Assembly: GCA_015061605.1 (NCBI GenBank)
Contig: SUWH01000028.1
Location: forward strand, 1-33,936
Source: Lentisphaerota bacterium
GTDB taxonomy: Bacteria > Verrucomicrobiota > Lentisphaeria > Victivallales > Victivallaceae
Direction: 5' to 3'
DNA length: 33,936 nt
This document shows, piece after piece, positions 31,657 through 33,936 of this stretch; position 1 is the stretch's first letter, and each line of letters begins with the position of its first letter. The translations under genes and the position numbers were made by a program. The notes under the pieces were generated by a model. That model saw only the letters and a program-made list of their open reading frames with translations, had not been told where the DNA came from and ran no database searches.

Positions 31657-32943
31657 ATGAATATTTTTCAGGAACTCAAAGCACGCGGTTTCGTCTACCA
31701 GATGACCGACGAAGCTGCTATCGAAAAGAAACTTGCCACCGAAAAAGTGGTATTTTATTGCGGATTTGACCCCACCGGTTCCAGTTTGCATGTCGGACAT
31801 CTGCTCCCGGTGATGGCGATGCGCTTATTGCAGAAAGCCGGACACGTTCCGACCGTGCTGGTCGGTGGTGCCACCGGTGCCATCGGCGATCCCTCCGGCC
31901 GTTCCACGGCGCGCAATATGATCTCCATGGAAGAGGTCGGACACAACGTTGAATGTCTGAAAAAACAGCTTTCCCGCTTTATCACGCTGGAAAACGGCGA
32001 AGCCAACTTTGTCAACAACCACGACTGGTTCGGCAATCTGAAACTGCTCGATTTCCTCCGCGACATCGGCAGCCGTTTCTCGGTCAATAGAATGTTGGCG
32101 CAGAAATCGGTCGAAAGCCGTTTGGAAAACGGACTTTCTTTCCTTGAATTCAGCTACTCACTTCTTCAGGGTTACGACTTCTACCACCTCAACAAAGAGT
32201 ACAACTGCACGCTGGAGATCGGCGGACAGGATCAGTGGGGTAATATGGTCGCAGGTACTGAACTTATCCGGAGAATGTATGAGGAAGAACGCGAAGTCCA
32301 CGTACTGACCATTCCGCTGCTGATGAATCCGGCAACCGGACAGAAGTTCGGCAAATCGGTCGGCGGTACCAGCGTCTGGCTCGATGTTGACCGGACCAGC
32401 GTCTTTGATTACTACCAGTTCTGGCGCAACACCGATGATGCCATGGTCGGCGACCTGCTCAAAAAGTTTGCCATTGAACTTCCGGTCGAAGAGTGCATCG
32501 CTCTGGCGGAATGTGAAAACATCAACCGCGTCAAAGAGATCCTCGCTTTTGAAGCAACCAAAATGGCACACGGTGAAGCCGCCGCAAAAGAGGCGTTCCT
32601 CACCGCCGGAAGCCAGTTCGGATTTGCCGATCCGGAACGCAAAGTCTTTACCACCAGTGCCATCGCCAATATCGAATGCAACTGTGAAGCGGTCTACCCC
32701 GAAGTTACCATCCCTGCAAGCGAACTTGACGGTGACGGTCTGTGGATCGTCAAACTCATCGTCAGCGCCGGAATGGCAAAGAGCAACGGCGATGCCCGCC
32801 GCCTCATTCAGGGCAACGCGGTGAAAGTAAACGGCGAAAAGGTCACCGACATGAATCTTTCGTTCAAAGCGGCTGATCTCCCGGAAAGAGAGCTGTTACT
32901 GCAAACCGGTAAAAAGAACTTCAAAAAAGTCATTTTCGGTTGA
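31657..32943 (+). CDS. tyrS: Tyrosyl-tRNA synthetase
   Basis: 428 residues from the ATG at 31657, which has a strong AAGGAG site. A class I synthetase: the HIGH motif appears as LHVGHL (H45, H48), the KMSKS loop as KFGKS (230-234), the normal bacterial TyrRS variant. Tyrosine- and ATP-binding parts are VFYCGFDPTGSSL, GGATGAIGDPSGRS and GGQDQWGN. The C terminus holds an S4 RNA-binding domain (SNGDARRLIQGNAVKVNGEKV) for tRNA-Tyr. It is the last gene of the glyQS operon and is followed by a strong terminator nine bases after the stop. Confidence 0.97.
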   Translation: MNIFQELKARGFVYQMTDEAAIEKKLATEKVVFYCGFDPTGSSLHVGHLLPVMAMRLLQKAGHVPTVLVGGATGAIGDPSGRSTARNMISMEEVGHNVECLKKQLSRFITLENGEANFVNNHDWFGNLKLLDFLRDIGSRFSVNRMLAQKSVESRLENGLSFLEFSYSLLQGYDFYHLNKEYNCTLEIGGQDQWGNMVAGTELIRRMYEEEREVHVLTIPLLMNPATGQKFGKSVGGTSVWLDVDRTSVFDYYQFWRNTDDAMVGDLLKKFAIELPVEECIALAECENINRVKEILAFEATKMAHGEAAAKEAFLTAGSQFGFADPERKVFTTSAIANIECNCEAVYPEVTIPASELDGDGLWIVKLIVSAGMAKSNGDARRLIQGNAVKVNGEKVTDMNLSFKAADLPERELLLQTGKKNFKKVIFG

Positions 32944-32951
32944 TAGATCAT

Positions 32952-32978
32952 GGGAGAGGTTTTACCTCTCCCTTTTTT
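32952..32978 (+). terminator. Rho-independent terminator after tyrS
   Basis: GGGAGAGGT, three T, ACCTCTCCC: a perfect nine-pair stem followed by six T. The 3' arm and T-run can alternatively pair with AAAAAGGG just downstream (CCC at 32970-32972 with GGG at 32985-32987). Confidence 0.92.
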
Positions 32979-33000
32979 CAAAAAGGGATGGAGTATCTTG

Positions 33001-33807
33001 ATGAAACTGCTTATTCTTGTTTTTATGCTGATTTCTTCCACTGCATTTGCAGCAATTCCTCCGGTGCTTCAGGTACAGTGCGGTAAGCTTGAAATATTTT
33101 TGGAATCCAGTTTTTTCTGGAATCTGAACGGTATCAAACGAAACAATGTGATGATCGGCAGACAGGATCGCGGTTTTTACGGAACTGTTATCCGTTACGA
33201 TGTCGGCTGGGTCGGTACCGGACACCTGGAAAACAAAATCGGTGAAAAAGATGTACAGGTAAAATTTTTCTGCGATGATAAAGAATTCATCCCGGATGGA
33301 AAGAAAATCTCCTGCCGCAAATTCGTGATGAAAAAAAATTCTTTGCTCCATCACGCCAAGCTGGATTACACATTGACTGTGGAAGATGATCTGCTTACTG
33401 AAACCGCAAAATTGCACTTTTTAAAGGATGAAAAGATCAAGGTCGGTTATAATTTCATGCATCCGTGGCACAGCTCGTTTGAAAATTACCGGGCGGTTTC
33501 CGCTTCAGGACAGGCGGTTTCCGGCATCATGCCTGACAAAGAAAACGGCAAAATGTACATTTTCGATGAACCGCATGCTGCCTCTTTTTATTCAAAAGAG
33601 CTTGAAACTGCGTTGATTTCCAAAGTAACTGCAAATAATTCTCCGCTCGGTTCATGGCTTTTCTGGAACCGGGGAGAGAATGACCGTAAACTCTATTTCC
33701 GCCCCTTGCACCGGACCCCGGTCAAAGCCGGAAACATTATGCAGTGGACCATGACGACTGCGTTCCGGACGCTCTCCTTTGCCGATTGGGAAAATCTCAA
33801 TTTATAA
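33001..33807 (+). CDS. Secreted protein of unknown function
   Basis: 268 residues. A clear signal peptide (MKLLILVFMLISSTAFA, cleavage likely before AIPP) is followed by a beta-rich protein of about 250 residues with many aromatic residues. It contains FFWNLNGIKRNNVMIG, IRYDVGWVGTGHLENKIG, VGYNFMHPWHSSFENY and WLFWNRGENDRKLYFRPLH. The alternating strands recall galactose-mutarotase-like or polysaccharide-lyase beta-sandwiches, but no motif is firm enough to name it. The ATG at 33001 has GGATGGAG upstream. It starts only 22 bases after the tyrS terminator, so it needs read-through or a promoter inside tyrS. Its codon use looks more AT-rich than tyrS, consistent with an accessory gene. Confidence 0.75.
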   Translation: MKLLILVFMLISSTAFAAIPPVLQVQCGKLEIFLESSFFWNLNGIKRNNVMIGRQDRGFYGTVIRYDVGWVGTGHLENKIGEKDVQVKFFCDDKEFIPDGKKISCRKFVMKKNSLLHHAKLDYTLTVEDDLLTETAKLHFLKDEKIKVGYNFMHPWHSSFENYRAVSASGQAVSGIMPDKENGKMYIFDEPHAASFYSKELETALISKVTANNSPLGSWLFWNRGENDRKLYFRPLHRTPVKAGNIMQWTMTTAFRTLSFADWENLNL

Positions 33808-33936
33808 TAACAGCTGTCTCATAAAAAACAACCGACGGCGGCGCATTGCGGGCAATCTCGCGCCTTGCTTCGCTCGCCGCTCGGGTCGAGTACAATCGTA
33901 CACTCCCCTCGCTTCTCGCTTGCAAAACCCGACCTT
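33808..33936. other. GC-rich, CTCG-rich non-coding sequence at the window edge
   Basis: After the last stop the sequence changes abruptly to a block with repeated CTCGC/GCTCG words, GTAC-AATC-GTAC, and no long reading frame. It begins with CAGCTGTCTCATAAAA, similar in look to ends of some insertion sequences. It is cut by the edge. It may be a dispersed repeat or the end of a mobile element; neither can be shown here. Confidence 0.4.

Overview
The window looks like a chromosomal segment of a heterotrophic, polysaccharide-degrading bacterium of the PVC superphylum, most likely Lentisphaerota (Victivallis-like). The taxonomic inference rests on three things: a ~719-residue GreA with a large N-terminal extension (the long form known from Chlamydiae and relatives), abundant carbohydrate-active and secreted proteins, and mixed housekeeping/accessory gene order. 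It is inference, not a database match. No phage, CRISPR array, rRNA or tRNA gene was seen, and every gap between genes is under 200 bases.

Layout. (1) 1-2640: two tandem GH16 glycosidase paralogues on the minus strand (the left one cut by the window edge), divergent from an IclR-type regulator and a UlaG-like metallo-beta-lactamase-fold hydrolase. (2) 2650-9667, minus strand: a tightly packed five-gene unit of M14 carboxypeptidase, large secreted beta-propeller protein, metal-dependent amidohydrolase, metal-ligand-poor amidohydrolase-like protein and DegT-type PLP aminotransferase. This is the best candidate in the window for an undescribed pathway. (3) 9728-11238: malic enzyme followed by a 54-residue two-helix membrane protein. 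(4) 11395-15251: a lipoprotein SGNH hydrolase with a five-copy PETKA repeat, divergent from a GH2 glycosidase. (5) 15446-17790: TetR regulator with a palindromic operator, FabH, and a hemolysin-III/PAQR membrane protein. (6) 17856-22588: long greA, a metallophosphoesterase, and a FecCD-type permease with its ATPase but no binding protein. (7) 22616-28463: rsmI divergent from an rluB-like gene, an ABC-F protein, an aldose 1-epimerase with two possible starts, and a CapA-like protein. (8) 28566-32943: glycyl-tRNA synthetase, RdgC-like protein, trmB and tyrS, closed by a strong terminator. (9) 33001-33807: a short secreted protein of unknown function, then a GC-rich, CTCG-rich sequence running off the right edge.

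How the genes fit together. The left half is accessory catabolism: local regulators next to hydrolases, secreted or lipid-anchored proteins, and small-molecule enzymes. The right half is housekeeping: translation, transcription elongation, rRNA and tRNA modification, and fatty-acid initiation. Six promoters read by eye share the -10 hexamer TATATT with exactly 17 bases to a TTG-type -35 (one weaker). This supports several start-codon choices and operon boundaries.
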